NCBI RefSeq assembly: GCF_050947335.1
Contig: NW_027473328.1
Span: forward strand, 62,001 to 126,000
Direction of reading: 5' to 3'
DNA length: 64,000 bases
Origin: Megachile rotundata
Lineage: Eukaryota > Arthropoda > Insecta > Hymenoptera > Megachilidae
Part shown: in pieces, positions 48,187 through 62,524 of the stretch
Layout: each line of letters opens with the position of its first letter
Numbering within the stretch: the first letter of the stretch is position 1
Program-made: the position numbers and the translations under genes
Notes under the pieces: generated by a model
Told to the model about the DNA's origin: nothing
What the model saw: the letters and a program-made list of their open reading frames with translations, nothing else
Database searches by the model: none

Positions 48187-48844
48187 TACAATCACAATCA
48201 TACAATCACAATCATACGATCACAATCATACGAAGACAATCATACAATTACTACTATACAACAACAATCATACAAAAACAATCATACAATCACAATCATA
48301 CGATGACAATCATACAATTACTACTATACAATCACAATCATACAAAAACAATCATACAATCACAATCATACAATCACAATCATACATTCACAATCATACA
48401 ATCACAATCATACAATCACAATCATACAATCACAATAATACAATCACAATCATACAATCTCAATCATACAATCACAATCATACAATCACAATCATACAAT
48501 CACAATCATACAATCACAATCATACAATCACAATCATACAATCACAATCATACTATCGCAATCATACAATCACAATCATACAATCACAATAATACAATCA
48601 CAATCATACAATCACAATCATACAATCACAATCATACAATCACAATCATACAATCACAATCATACAATCACAATAATACAATCACAATCATACAATCACA
48701 ATCATACAAAAACAATCATACAATCACAATCATACGATCACAATCATACGAAGACAATCATACAATTACTACTATACAATCACAATCATACAATCTCAAT
48801 CATACGATGACAATCATACAATTACTACTATACAATCACAATCA

Positions 48845-48857
48845 TACAAAATAATCA
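48845..48857 (+). other. 13-bp monomer TACAAAATAATCA
   Basis: Phase 13 to 12; in the 47781-50075 gamma-pair block, matching the site at 42842. Confidence 0.93.
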
Positions 48858-49389
48858 TACAATCACAATCATACAATCACAATCATACAATCACAATCAT
48901 ACATTCACAATCATACAATCACAATCATACAATCACAATCATACAATCACAATAATACAATCACAATCATACAATCTCAATCATACAATCACAATCATAC
49001 AATCACAATCATACAATCACAATCATACAATCACAATCATACAATCACAATCATACAATCACAATCATACAATCACAATCATACTATCGCAATCATACAG
49101 TCACAATCATACAATCACAATCATACAATCACAATCATACTATCGCAATCATACAATCACAATCATACAATCACAATAATACAATCACAATCATACAATC
49201 ACAATCATACAAAAACAATCATACAATCACAATCATACAATCACAATCATATGATCACAATCATACAATCACAATGATACAATCACAATCATACAATCAC
49301 AATCATACAATCACAATCATACAATCACAATCATACGATCACAATCATACGAAGACAATCATACAATTACTACTATACAATCACAATCA

Positions 49390-49501
49390 TACAAACACAA
49401 TCATACAATCACAATCATACTATCGCAATCATACAATCACAATCGTACAATCACAATCATACAATCACAATCATTCAATCACAATCATGCAATCACAATC
49501 A
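49390..49501 (+). repeat. Gamma module, copy 10
   Basis: Second gamma of the 47781-50075 block. Followed by a private TACAAGCACAATCA monomer. Confidence 0.88.
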
Positions 49502-50075
49502 TACAAGCACAATCATACAATCACAATCATACAATCACAATCATACAATCACAATCATACAATCACAATAATACAATCACAATCATACAATCACAATCAT
49601 ACAATCACAATCATACAATCAGAATCATACGATCACAATCATACGAAGACAATCATACAATTACTACTATACAATCACAATCATACAAAAACAATCATAC
49701 AATCACAATCATACGATGACAATCATACAATTGCTACTATACAATCACAATCATACAAAAACAATCATACAATCACAATCATACAATCACAATCATACGA
49801 TCACAATCATACGAAGTCAATCATACAATTACTACTATACAATCACAATCATACAAAAACAATCGTACAATCACAATCATACGATGACAATCATACAATT
49901 ACTACTATACAATCACAATCATACAAAAACAATCATACAATCACAATCATACAATCACAATCATACAATCACAATGATACAATCACAATCATACAATCAC
50001 AATCATACAATCACAATAATACAATCACAATCATACAATCACAATCATACAATCACAATCATACAAAAACAATCA

Positions 50076-50663
50076 TACAATCAGAATCACACAATCACTA
50101 TCATACAATCACAATCATACATTCACAATCATACAATCACAATCATACAATCACAATCATACAATCACAATAATACAATCACAATCATACAATCTCAATC
50201 ATACAATCACAATTATACAATCACAATCATACAATCACAATCATACAATCACAATCATACTATCGCAATCATACAATCACAATCATACAATCACAATCAT
50301 ACAATCACAATCATACTATCGCAATCATACAATCACAATCATACAATCACAATCATACAATCACAATAATACAATCACAATCATACAATCACAATCGTAC
50401 AATCACAATCATACAATCACAATCATACAAAAACAATCATATAATCACAATCATACAATCACAATCATATGATCACAATCATACAATCACAATGATACAA
50501 TCACAATCATACAATCACAATCATACAATCACAATCATACTATCGCAATCATACAATCACAATCATACATCCACAATCATACAATCACAATCATACAATC
50601 ACAATCATACAATCACAATCATACAATCACAATCATACTATCGCAATCATACAATCACAATCA
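50076..50663 (+). repeat. TACATCC block, copy 3
   Basis: Marker TACATCC- at 50566. It begins exactly where the gamma-pair block 47781-50075 ends, marking a block-to-block junction that the 41764-44058 copy does not have. Confidence 0.83.
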
Positions 50664-50733
50664 TACAATCACAATAATACAATCACAATCATACAATCAC
50701 AATCATACAATCACAATCATACAATCACAATCA

Positions 50734-50929
50734 TACAAAAACAATCATACAATCACAATCATACAATCATAATCATATAATCACACTCATAAAATTGCAA
50801 TCATACAATCGCAATCATACAATCACAATCATACCATCACAATCATACAGGCACAATCATACAATCACAATCATACAAAAACAATCATGCAATCACAATC
50901 ATATAATCACAATCATACAATCACAATGA
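50734..50929 (+). repeat. Kappa half, one monomer shorter
   Basis: TAAAATTG at 50790. Between TACAGGC- and TACAAAA- there is one monomer instead of two. It has the extra TATAATC- monomer near the end. Confidence 0.85.
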
Positions 50930-51545
50930 TACAATCACAATCATACAATCACAATCATACAATCACAATCATACAATCACAATCATACAGTCACAATCAT
51001 ACAATCACTATCATACGATCACAATCATACGAAGACAATCATACAATTACTACTATACAATCACAATCATACAAAAACAATCATACAATCACAATCATAC
51101 GATGACAATCATACAATTACTACTATACAATCACAATCATACAAAAACAATCATACAATCAGAATCACACAATCACTATCATACAATCACAATCATACAT
51201 TCACAATCATACAATCACAATCATACAATCACAATCATACAATCACAATAATACAATCACAATCATACAATCTCAATCATACAATCACAATTATACAATC
51301 ACAATCATACAATCACAATCATACAATCACAATCATACTATCGCAATCATACAATCACAATCATACAATCACAATCATACAATCACAATCATACTATCGC
51401 AATCATACAATCACAATCATACAATCACAATCATACAATCACAATAATACAATCACAATCATACAATCACAATCATACAATCACAATCATACAATCACAA
51501 TCATACAAAAACAATCATACAATCACAATCATACAATCACAATCA

Positions 51546-51839
51546 TATGATCACAATCATACAATCACAATGATACAATCACAATCATAAAATCACAATC
51601 ATACAATCACAATCATACAATCACAATCATACAATCACAATCATACGATCACAGTCATACGAAGACAATCATACAATTACTACTATACAATCACAATCAT
51701 ACAAAAACAATCATACAATCACAATCATACGATGACAATCATACAATTACTACTATACAATCACAATCATATAAAAACAACCATACAATCACAATCATAC
51801 AATCACAATCATACAATCACAATCATACATTCACAATCA
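51546..51839 (+). repeat. TATAAAAACAACCA block, copy 1
   Basis: 294 bp from TATGATC- through TAAAATC- (51588) and TATAAAAACAACCA to TACATTC-. Matches 59593-59886 at a constant offset of 8047 bp. Confidence 0.82.
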
Positions 51840-52637
51840 TACAATCACAATCATACAATCACAATCATACAATCACAATCATACAATCACAATAATACAA
51901 TCACAATCATACAATCTCAATCATACAATCACAATCATACAATCACAATCATACAATCACAATCATACAATCACAATCATACTATCGCAATCATACAATC
52001 ACAATCATAAAATCACAATCATACAATCACTATCATACGATCACAATCATACGAAGACAATCATACAATTACTACTATACAATCACAATCATACAAAAAC
52101 AATCATACAATCACAATCATACGATGACAATCATACAATTACTACTATACAATCACAATCATACAAAAACAATCATACAATCAGAATCACACAATCACTA
52201 TCATACAATCACAATCATACATTCACAATCATACAATCACAATCATACAATCACAATCATACAATCACAATAATACAATCACAATCATACAATCTCAATC
52301 ATACAATCACAATTATACAATCACAATCATACAATCACAGTCATACAATCACAATCATACTATCGCAATCATACAATCACAATCAGACAATCACAATCAT
52401 ACAATCACAATCATACTATCGCAATCATACAATCACAATCATACAATCACAATCATACAATCACAATAATACAATCACAATCATACAATCACAATCATAC
52501 AATCACAATCATACAATCACAATCATACAATCACAATCATACAATCACAATCATACGATCACAATCATACGAAGACAATCATACAATTACTACTATACAA
52601 TCACAATCATACAATCACAATCATACAATCACAATCA

Positions 52638-52650
52638 TAAAAAACAATCA
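52638..52650 (+). other. 13-bp monomer TAAAAAACAATCA
   Basis: Phase 12 to 11. The C of a TACAAAAACAATCA monomer is lost. It is absent from the tandem partner near 54.64 kb, so it arose after that duplication. Confidence 0.92.
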
Positions 52651-53882
52651 TACAATCACAATCATACATTCACAATCATACATTCACAATCATACAATCA
52701 CAATCATACAATCACAATCATACAATCACAATAATACAATCAGAATCATACAATCTCAATCATACAATCACAATCATACAATCACAATCATACAATCTCA
52801 ATCATACAATCACAATCATACAATCACAATCATACAATCACAATCATACTATCGCAATCATACAATCACAATCATACAATCACAATCATACAATCACAAT
52901 CATACAATCACAATCATATGATCACAATCATACAATCACAATGATACAATCACAATCATACAATCACAATCATACAATCACAATCATACAATCACAATCA
53001 TACAATCACAATCATACAATCACAATCATACAATCACAATCATACGATCACAATCATACGAAGACAATCATACAATTACTACTATACAATCACAATCATA
53101 CAAAAACAATCATACAATCACAATCATACGATGACAATCATACAATTACTACTATACAATCACAATCATACAAAAACAATCATACAATCACAATCATACA
53201 ATCACAATCATACAATCACAATCATACAATCTCAATCATACAATGCCAATCATACAATCACAATCATACAATCACTATCATACAATCAAAATCATACAAC
53301 CACAATCATACAATCACAATCATACAATCACAATCATACAATCACAATCATACAATCACAATCATACAATCACAATCATACAATCACAATCATACAATCA
53401 CAATCATACAATCACAATCATACAATCACAATCATACAATCACAATCATACAAAAACAGTCATACAATCAAAATCATACAATCACAATCATACAATCACA
53501 ATCATGCAATCACAATCATACAATCACAATCATATGATCACAATCACACAATCACAATGATACAATCACAATCATACAATCACAATCATACAATCACAAT
53601 CATACAATCACAATCATACGATCACAATCATACGAAGACAATCATACAATTACTACTATACAATCACAATCATACAAAAACAATCATACAATCACAATCA
53701 TACAATCACAATCATACAATCACAATCATACATTCACAATCATACAATCACAATCATACAATCACAATCATACAATCACAATCATACAATCACAATAATA
53801 CAATCACAATCATACAATCTCAATCATACAATCGCAATCATACAATCACAATCATAAAATCACAATCATGCAATCACAATCA

Positions 53883-53994
53883 TACAAACACAATCATACA
53901 ATCACAATCATACTATCGCAATCATACAATCACAATCGTACAATCACAATCATACAATCACAATCATTCAATCACAATCATGCAATCACAATCA
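53883..53994 (+). repeat. Gamma module, copy 11
   Basis: Preceded by TAAAATC- and TGCAATC- monomers. Downstream TACGATC- is replaced by TACGATG-, a feature shared only with copy 12. Confidence 0.88.
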
Positions 53995-54176
53995 TACAAT
54001 CACAATCATACAATCACAATCATACGATGACAATCATACGAAGACAATCATACAATTACTACTATACAATCACAATCATACAAAAACAATCATACAATCA
54101 CAATCATACGATGACAAACATACAATCACTACTATACAATCACAATCATACAAAAACAATCATACAAAAACAATCA

Positions 54177-56403
54177 TACAATCAGAATCACACAATCACT
54201 ATCATACAATCACAATCATACATTCACAATCATACAATCACAATCATACAATCACAATCATACAATCACAATAATACAATCACAATCATACAATCTCAAT
54301 CATACAATCACAATTATACAATCACAATCATACAATCACAGTCATACAATCACAATCATACTATCGCAATCATACAATCACAATCAGACAATCACAATCA
54401 TACAATCACAATCATACTATCGCAATCATACAATCACAATCATACAATCACAATCATACAATCACAATAATACAATCACAATCATACAATCACAATCATA
54501 CAATCACAATCATACAATCACAATCATACAATCACAATCATACAATCACAATCATACGATCACAATCATACGAAGACAATCATACAATTACTACTATACA
54601 ATCACAATCATACAATCACAATCATACAATCACAATCATACAAAAACAATCATACAATCACAATCATATGATCACAATCATATGATCACAATCATACAAC
54701 CACAATGATACAATCACAATCATACAATCACAATCATACAATCACAATCATACAATCACAATCATACGATCACAATCATACGAAGACAATCATACAATTA
54801 CTACTATACAATCACAATCATACAAAAACAATCATACAATCACAATCATACGATGACAATCATACAATTACTACTATACAATCACAATCATACAAAAACA
54901 ATCATACAATCACAATCATACAATCACAATCATACAATCACAATCATACATTCACAATCATACATTCACAATCATACAATCACAATCATACAATCACAAT
55001 CATACAATCACAATAATACAATCAGAATCATACAATCTCAATCATACAATCACAATCATACAATCACAATCATACAATCTCAATCATACAATCACAATCA
55101 TACAATCACAATCATACAATCACAATCATACTATCGCAATCATACAATCACAATCATACAATCACAATCATACAATCACAATCATACAATCACAATCATA
55201 TGATCACAATCATACAATCACAATGATACAATCACAATCATACAATCACAATCATACAATCACAATCATACAATCACAATCATACAATCACAATCATACA
55301 ATCACAATCATACGATCACAATCATACGAAGACAATCATACAATTACTACTATACAATCACAATCATACAAAAACAATCATACAATCACAATCATACGAT
55401 GACAATCATACAATTACTACTATACAATCACAATCATACAAAAACAATCATACAATCACAATCATACAATCACAATCATACAATCACAATCATACAATCT
55501 CAATCATACAATGCCAATCATACAATCACAATCATACAATCACTATCATACAATCAAAATCATACAACCACAATCATACAATCACAATCATACAATCACA
55601 ATCATACAATCACAATCATACAATCACAATCATACAATCACAATCATACAATCACAATCATACAATCACAATCATACAATCACAATCATACAAAAACAGT
55701 CATACAATCAAAATCATACAATCACAATCATACAATCACAATCATGCAATCACAATCATACAATCACAATCATATGATCACAATCACACAATCACAATGA
55801 TACAATCACAATCATACAATCACAATCATACAATCACAATCATACAATCACAATCATACGATCACAATCATACGAAGACAATCATACAATTACTACTATA
55901 CAATCACAATCATACAAAAACAATCATACAATCACAATCATACAATCACAATCATACAATCACAATCATACATTCACAATCATACAATCACAATCATACA
56001 ATCACAATCATACAATCACAATCATACAATCACAATAATACAATCACAATCATACAATCTCAATCATACAATCGCAATCATACAATCACAATCATAAAAT
56101 CACAATCATGCAATCACAATCATACAAACACAATCATACAATCACAATCATACTATCGCAATCATACAATCACAATCGTACAATCACAATCATACAATCA
56201 CAATCATTCAATCACAATCATGCAATCACAATCATACAATCACAATCATACAATCACAATCATACGATGACAATCATACGAAGACAATCATACAATTACT
56301 ACTATACAATCACAATCATACAAAAACAATCATACAATCACAATCATACGATGACAAACATACAATCACTACTATACAATCACAATCATACAAAAACAAT
56401 CAT
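54177..56403 (+). repeat. 2.0-2.3 kb tandem unit, copy 2
   Basis: Head-to-tail partner of 52176-54163. About 280 bp of extra monomers, including a TATGATC- start and cassettes, lie between the CAGACAATC and double TACATTC- markers. Ends with the rare TACAATCACTACTA cassette form that copy 1 also has. Confidence 0.8.
56123..56234 (+). repeat. Gamma module, copy 12
   Basis: Counterpart of copy 11 at offset 2240 bp. Last gamma in the window. Confidence 0.88.
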
Positions 56404-56808
56404 ACAATCACAATCATACAATCACAATCATACATTCACAATCATACAATCACAATCATACAATCACAATCATACAATCACAATCATACAATCACAATAA
56501 TACAATCACAATCATACAATCTCAATCATACAATCACAATCATACAATCACAATCATACAATCACAATCATACAATCACAATCATACAATCGCAATCATA
56601 CTATCGCAATCATACAATCACAATCATACAATCACAATCATACAATCACAATCATACAATCACAATAATACAATCACAATCATACAATCACAATCATACA
56701 ATCACAATCATACAATCACAATCATACAATCACAATCATACACTCACAATCATACAATCACAATCATACAAAAACAATCATACAATCACAATCATACAAT
56801 CACAATCA

Positions 56809-57269
56809 TATGATCACAATCATACAGTCACAATGATACAATCACAATCATACAATCACAATCATACAATCACAATCATACAATCACAATCATACGATCA
56901 CAATCATACGAAGTCAATCATACAATTACTACTATACAATCACAATCATACAAAAACAATCATACAATCACAATCATACGATGACAATCATACAATTACT
57001 ACTATACAATCACAATCATACAAAAACAATCATACAATCACAATCATGCAATCACAATCATATGATCACAATCATACAATCACAATGATACAATCACAAT
57101 CATACAATCACAATTATACAATCACAATCATACAATCACAATCATACGATCACAATCATACGAAGACAATCATACAATTACTACTATACAATCACAATCA
57201 TACAATCACAATCATACGATGACAATCATACAATTACTACTATACAATCACAATCATACAAAATAATCA
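56809..57269 (+). repeat. 2,253-bp pair, copy 1
   Basis: 461 bp from TATGATC- and TACAGTCACAATGA through a TACGAAGTC- cassette to a 1-bp-deleted monomer. Start and end both sit at offset 2253 bp from 59062-59522. Confidence 0.83.
57257..57269 (+). other. 13-bp monomer TACAAAATAATCA
   Basis: Phase 11 to 10. Upstream has consensus where most other sites have TACAATCT-. Confidence 0.93.
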
Positions 57270-57661
57270 TACAATCACAATCATACAATCACAATCATAC
57301 AATCACAATCATACATTCACAATCATACAATCACAATCATACAATCACAATCATACAATCACAATAATACAATCACAATCATACAATTTCAATCATACAA
57401 TCACAATCATACAATCACAATCATACAATCACAATCATACAATCACAATCATACTATCGCAACCATACAATCACAATAATACAATCACAATCATACAATC
57501 ACAATCATACAATCACAATCATACAATCACAATCATACAATCACAATCATACAATCACAATCGTACAATCACAATCATACAATCACAATCATACTATCGC
57601 AATCATACAATCACAATCATACAATCACAATCATACAATCACAATTATACAATCACAATCA

Positions 57662-57885
57662 TGCAATTACAATCATACGATCATAATCATACAAGAACAA
57701 TCATACAATCACAATAATAGAACCATAATTATACAACCACAATCAAACGATCACAATCATACAATCACCATCATACGACCACAATCGTACGATCACAATC
57801 ATACAATCACAATCATACAATAACAATCATACAATCACAATCATACACTCGCAATCATACGCTCACAATCATTCAATCACAATGA
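57662..57885 (+). repeat. Alpha module, copy 9 (most divergent)
   Basis: Hybrid TAGAACCATAATTA monomer at 57718, intermediate between the alpha and beta forms. It also has TACGACC-, TACAATAAC- in place of TACAAAA-, a -CACCATCA monomer, and TACACTCG-. It could be an old copy or a gene-conversion product between alpha and beta. Confidence 0.85.
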
Positions 57886-58347
57886 TACAATCACAATCAT
57901 ACAATCACAATCATACGATCACAATCATACGATCACAATTATACGATGACAATCATACAATTACTACTATACAATCACAATCATACAAAAACAATCATAC
58001 AATCTCAATCATACAATCACAATCATACAATCACAATCATACATTCACAATCATACAATAACAATCATACAATCACAATCACACAATCACAATAATACAA
58101 TCGCAATCACGCAATCTCAATCATACAATCACAATCATACAATCACAAACATACAATCACAATCATGCTATCGCAATCATACAATCACAATCATACAATC
58201 ACAATCATACAATCACAATAATACAATCACAATCATACAATCGCAGTCATACAATCGCAATCATACAATCACAATCGTACTATCGCAATCATATAATCAC
58301 AATCATACAAACACAATCATACAATCACAATCATACAATCACAATCA

Positions 58348-58627
58348 TGCAATTACAATCATACGATCATAATCATACAAGAACAATCATACAATCACAA
58401 TCATACAATCACAATCATACAAAAACAATCATACAATCACAATCATACAATCATAATCATATAATCACACTCATAAAATTGCAATCATACAATCGCAATC
58501 ATACAATCACAATCATACCATCACAATCATACAGGCACAATCATACAATCACAATCATACAATCACAATCATACAAAAACAATCATGCAATCACAATCAT
58601 ATAATCACAATCATACAATCACAATGA
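58348..58627 (+). repeat. Alpha/beta start joined to kappa without a TAG monomer
   Basis: TGCAATT-, TACGATCAT- and TACAAGAAC- (the alpha form) are followed by plain monomers and then kappa (TAAAATTG at 58474). The TAG-containing monomer and its neighbours are missing. It ends with the extra TATAATC- monomer and -CAATGA at 58627. Confidence 0.85.
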
Positions 58628-59061
58628 TACAATCACAATCATACAATCACAATCATACAATCACAATCATACAATCACAATCATACAATCACTATCGTAC
58701 GATCACAATCATACGAAGACAATCATACAATTACTACTATACAATCACAATCATACGATCACAATCATACGAAGACAATCATACGATGACAATCATACAA
58801 TTACTACTATACAATCACAATCATACAAAAACAACCATACAATCACAATCATACAATCACAATCATACAATCACAATCATACATTCACAATCATACAATC
58901 ACAATCATACAATCACAATCATACAATCACAATCATACAATCACAATAATACAATCACAATCATACAATCACAATCATACCATCACAATCATACAATCAC
59001 AATCATACAATCACAATCATACAAAAACAATCGTACAATCACAATCATACAATCACAATCA

Positions 59062-59522
59062 TATGATCACAATCATACAGTCACAATGATACAATCACAA
59101 TCATACAATCACAATCATACAATCACAATCATACAATCACAATCATACGATCACAATCATACGAAGTCAATCATACAATTACTACTATACAATCACAATC
59201 ATACAAAAACAATCATACAATCACAATCATACGATGACAATCATACAATTACTACTATACAATCACAATCATACAAAAACAATCATACAATCACAATCAT
59301 GCAATCACAATCATATGATCACAATCATACAATCACAATGATACAATCACAATCATACAATCACAATCATACAATCACAATCATACAATCACAATCATAC
59401 GATCACAATCATACGAAGACAATCATACAATTACTACTATACAATCACAATCATACAATCACAATCATACGATGACAATCATACAATTACTACTATACAA
59501 TCACAATCATACAAAATAATCA
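59062..59522 (+). repeat. 2,253-bp pair, copy 2
   Basis: Partner of 56809-57269, with the same deleted monomer at its end. One visible difference is -CAATTATA in copy 1 near 57116 against consensus here. Confidence 0.83.
59510..59522 (+). other. 13-bp monomer TACAAAATAATCA
   Basis: Phase 10 to 9; copy of 57257 in the 2,253-bp pair. Confidence 0.93.
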
Positions 59523-59592
59523 TACAATCACAATCATACAATCACAATCATACAAAAACAATCATACAATCACAATCATACAATCACAAGTA

Positions 59593-59886
59593 TATGATCA
59601 CAATCATACAATCACAATGATACAATCACAATCATAAAATCACAATCATACAATCACAATCATACAATCACAATCATACAATCACAATCATACGATCACA
59701 GTCATACGAAGACAATCATACAATTACTACTATACAATCACAATCATACAAAAACAATCATACAATCACAATCATACGATGACAATCATACAATTACTAC
59801 TATACAATCACAATCATATAAAAACAACCATACAATCACAATCATACAATCACAATCATACAATCACAATCATACATTCACAATCA
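59593..59886 (+). repeat. TATAAAAACAACCA block, copy 2
   Basis: Partner of 51546-51839. Preceded by the private ending -CACAAGTA. After TACATTC- it joins TATGATC- directly, a junction that copy 1 lacks. Confidence 0.82.
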
Positions 59887-60642
59887 TATGATCACAATCA
59901 TACAATCACAATGATACAATCACAATCATACAATCACAATCATACAATCACAATCATACAATCACAATCACACAATCACAATCATACGATCACAATCATA
60001 CGAAGACAATCATACAATTACTACTATACAATCACAATCATACAATCACAATCATACAATCACAATCATACAAAAACAATCATACAATCACAATCATATG
60101 ATCACAATCATATGATCACAATCATACAACCACAATGATACAATCACAATCATACAATCACAATCATACAATCACAATCATACAATCACAATCATACGAT
60201 CACAATCATACGAAGACAATCATACAATTACTACTATACAATCACAATCATACAAAAACAATCATACAATCACAATCATACGATGACAATCATACAATTA
60301 CTACTATACAATCACAATCATACAAAAACAATCATACAATCACAATCATACAATCACAATAATACAATCACAATCATACAATCTCAATCATACAATCACA
60401 ATCATACAATCACAACCATACAATCACAATCATACAATCAGAATCATACAATCACAATAATACAATCACAATCATACAATCTCAATCATACAATCGCAAT
60501 CATACAATCACAATCATACAATCCCAATCATACTATCGCAATCATACAATCACAATCATACAATCACAATCGTACAATCACAATTATACAATCACAATCA
60601 TACAATCACAATCATACAATCACAATCATACAATCACAATCA

Positions 60643-60866
60643 TGCAATTACAATCATACGATCATAATCATACAAGAACAATCATACAATCACAATAATA
60701 GAACAATAATTATACAACCACAATCAAACGATCACAATCATCCAATCACAATCATACGATCACAATCGTACGATCACAATCATACAATCACAATCATACA
60801 AAAACAATCATACAATCACAATCATACACTCACAATCATACGCTCACAATCATTCAATCACAATGA
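60643..60866 (+). repeat. Alpha module, copy 10
   Basis: TAGAACA form at 60699 with the marker TCCAATC- at 60741, shared with copy 11. TCCAATC- recurs at 61091, exactly 350 bp (25 monomers) downstream. Confidence 0.9.
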
Positions 60867-61180
60867 TACAATCACAATCATACAATCACAATCATACGAT
60901 CACAATCATACGATCACAATCATACGAAGGCAATCATACAATTACTACTATACAATCACAATCATACAAAAACAATCATACAATCACAATCATATGATGA
61001 CAATCATACAATTACTACTATACAATCACAATCATACGAAAACAATCATACAATCTCAATCATACAATCACAATCATACAATCACAATCATCCAATCACA
61101 ATCATACGATCACAATCGTACGATCACAATCATACAATCACAATCATACAAAAACAATCATACAATCACAATCATACAAT
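60643..61180 (+). repeat. Right-end duplication, copy 1
   Basis: Alpha copy 10 followed by a TACGAAG cassette, a TATGATG cassette, TACGAAA-, TACAATCT- and a second TCCAATC-, TACGATC-, -CAATCG stretch. Repeats at 63463 onward at offset 2820 bp. Confidence 0.82.
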
Positions 61181-62518
61181 CACAATAATACAATCACAAT
61201 CATACAATCTCAATCATACAATCACAATTATACAATCACAATCATACAATCACAATCATACAATCACAATCATACTATCGCAATCATACAATCACAATCA
61301 TACAATCACAATCATACAATCACAATCATACTATCGCAATCATACAATCACATTCGTACAATCACAATCATACAATCACAATAATACAATCACAATCATA
61401 CAATCACAATCATACAATCACAATCATACAATCACAATCATACAATCACAATCATACAATCACAATCATACTATCGCAATCATACAATCACAATCATACA
61501 ATCACAATCATACAATCACAATCATACAATCACAATCATACAATCACAATCATACAATCACAATCATACGATCACAATCATACGAAGACAATCATACAAT
61601 TACTACTATACAATCACAATCATACAAAAACAATCATACAATCACAATCATACGATGACAATCATACAATTACTACTATACAATCACAATCATACAAAAA
61701 CAACCATACAATCACAATCATACAATCACAGTCATACAATCACAATCATACATTCACAATCATACAATCACAATCATACAATCACAATCATACAATCACA
61801 ATAATACAATCACAATCATACAATCTCAATCATACAATCACAATCATACAATCACAATCATACAATCACAATCATACAATCACAATCATACAATCACAAT
61901 CATACAATCACAATCATACTATCGCAATCATACAATCACAACCATACAATCACAATCATACAATCAGAATCATACAATCACAATAATACAATCACAATCA
62001 TACAATCTCAATCATACAATCGCAATCATACAATCACAATCATACAATCCCAATCATACTATCGCAATCATACAATCACAATCATACAATCACAATCGTA
62101 CAATCACAATTATACAATCACAATCATTCAATCACAATCATGCAATCACAATCATACAATCACAATCATACAATCACAATCATACAATCACAATCATATA
62201 AAAACAGTCATACAATCACAATGATACAAACACAATCATACAATCACAATCATACAATCACAATCATACAATCACAATCATAAAATCACAATCATACAAT
62301 CACAATCATACTATCACAATCATACGATCACAATCATACGAAGACAATCATACAATTACTACTATACAATCACAATCATACAAAAACAATCATACAAACA
62401 CAATCATACGATGGCAAACATACAATTACTACTATACAATCACAATCATACAAAAACAATCATACAATCACAATCACACATTCACAATCATACAATCGCA
62501 ATCATACAATCACAATCA

Positions 62519-62524
62519 CAATAA
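62519..62524 (+). other. 6-bp half-monomer insertion CAATAA
   Basis: The consensus monomer at 62505-62518 is followed by CAATAA before the next TACAATC- at 62525. Phase goes from 9 to 1 mod 14. This is the only length change in the window that is neither 14n nor a single base. It matches the short half of the 8+6 monomer. Confidence 0.92.

Larger units (their letters stand above)
47781..50075 (+). repeat. Gamma-pair block, copy 2 of the 6,017-bp pair
   Basis: Partner of 41764-44058, with the deleted monomer at 48845 in the matching place. Related, less exact blocks run from 12.5 to 14.3 kb and from 38.3 to 40.0 kb. Confidence 0.83.
52176..54163 (+). repeat. 2.0-2.3 kb tandem unit, copy 1
   Basis: Starts at TACAATCAGAATCA and shares rare markers with copy 2: a CAGACAATC variant at 52386 and 54387 (offset 2001), TACATTC- twice in a row (2282), TACAATGCC- near 53242 (2268) and gamma (2240). 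Copy 1 ends where copy 2 begins. The 1-bp deletion at 52638 is absent from copy 2. Confidence 0.8.
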
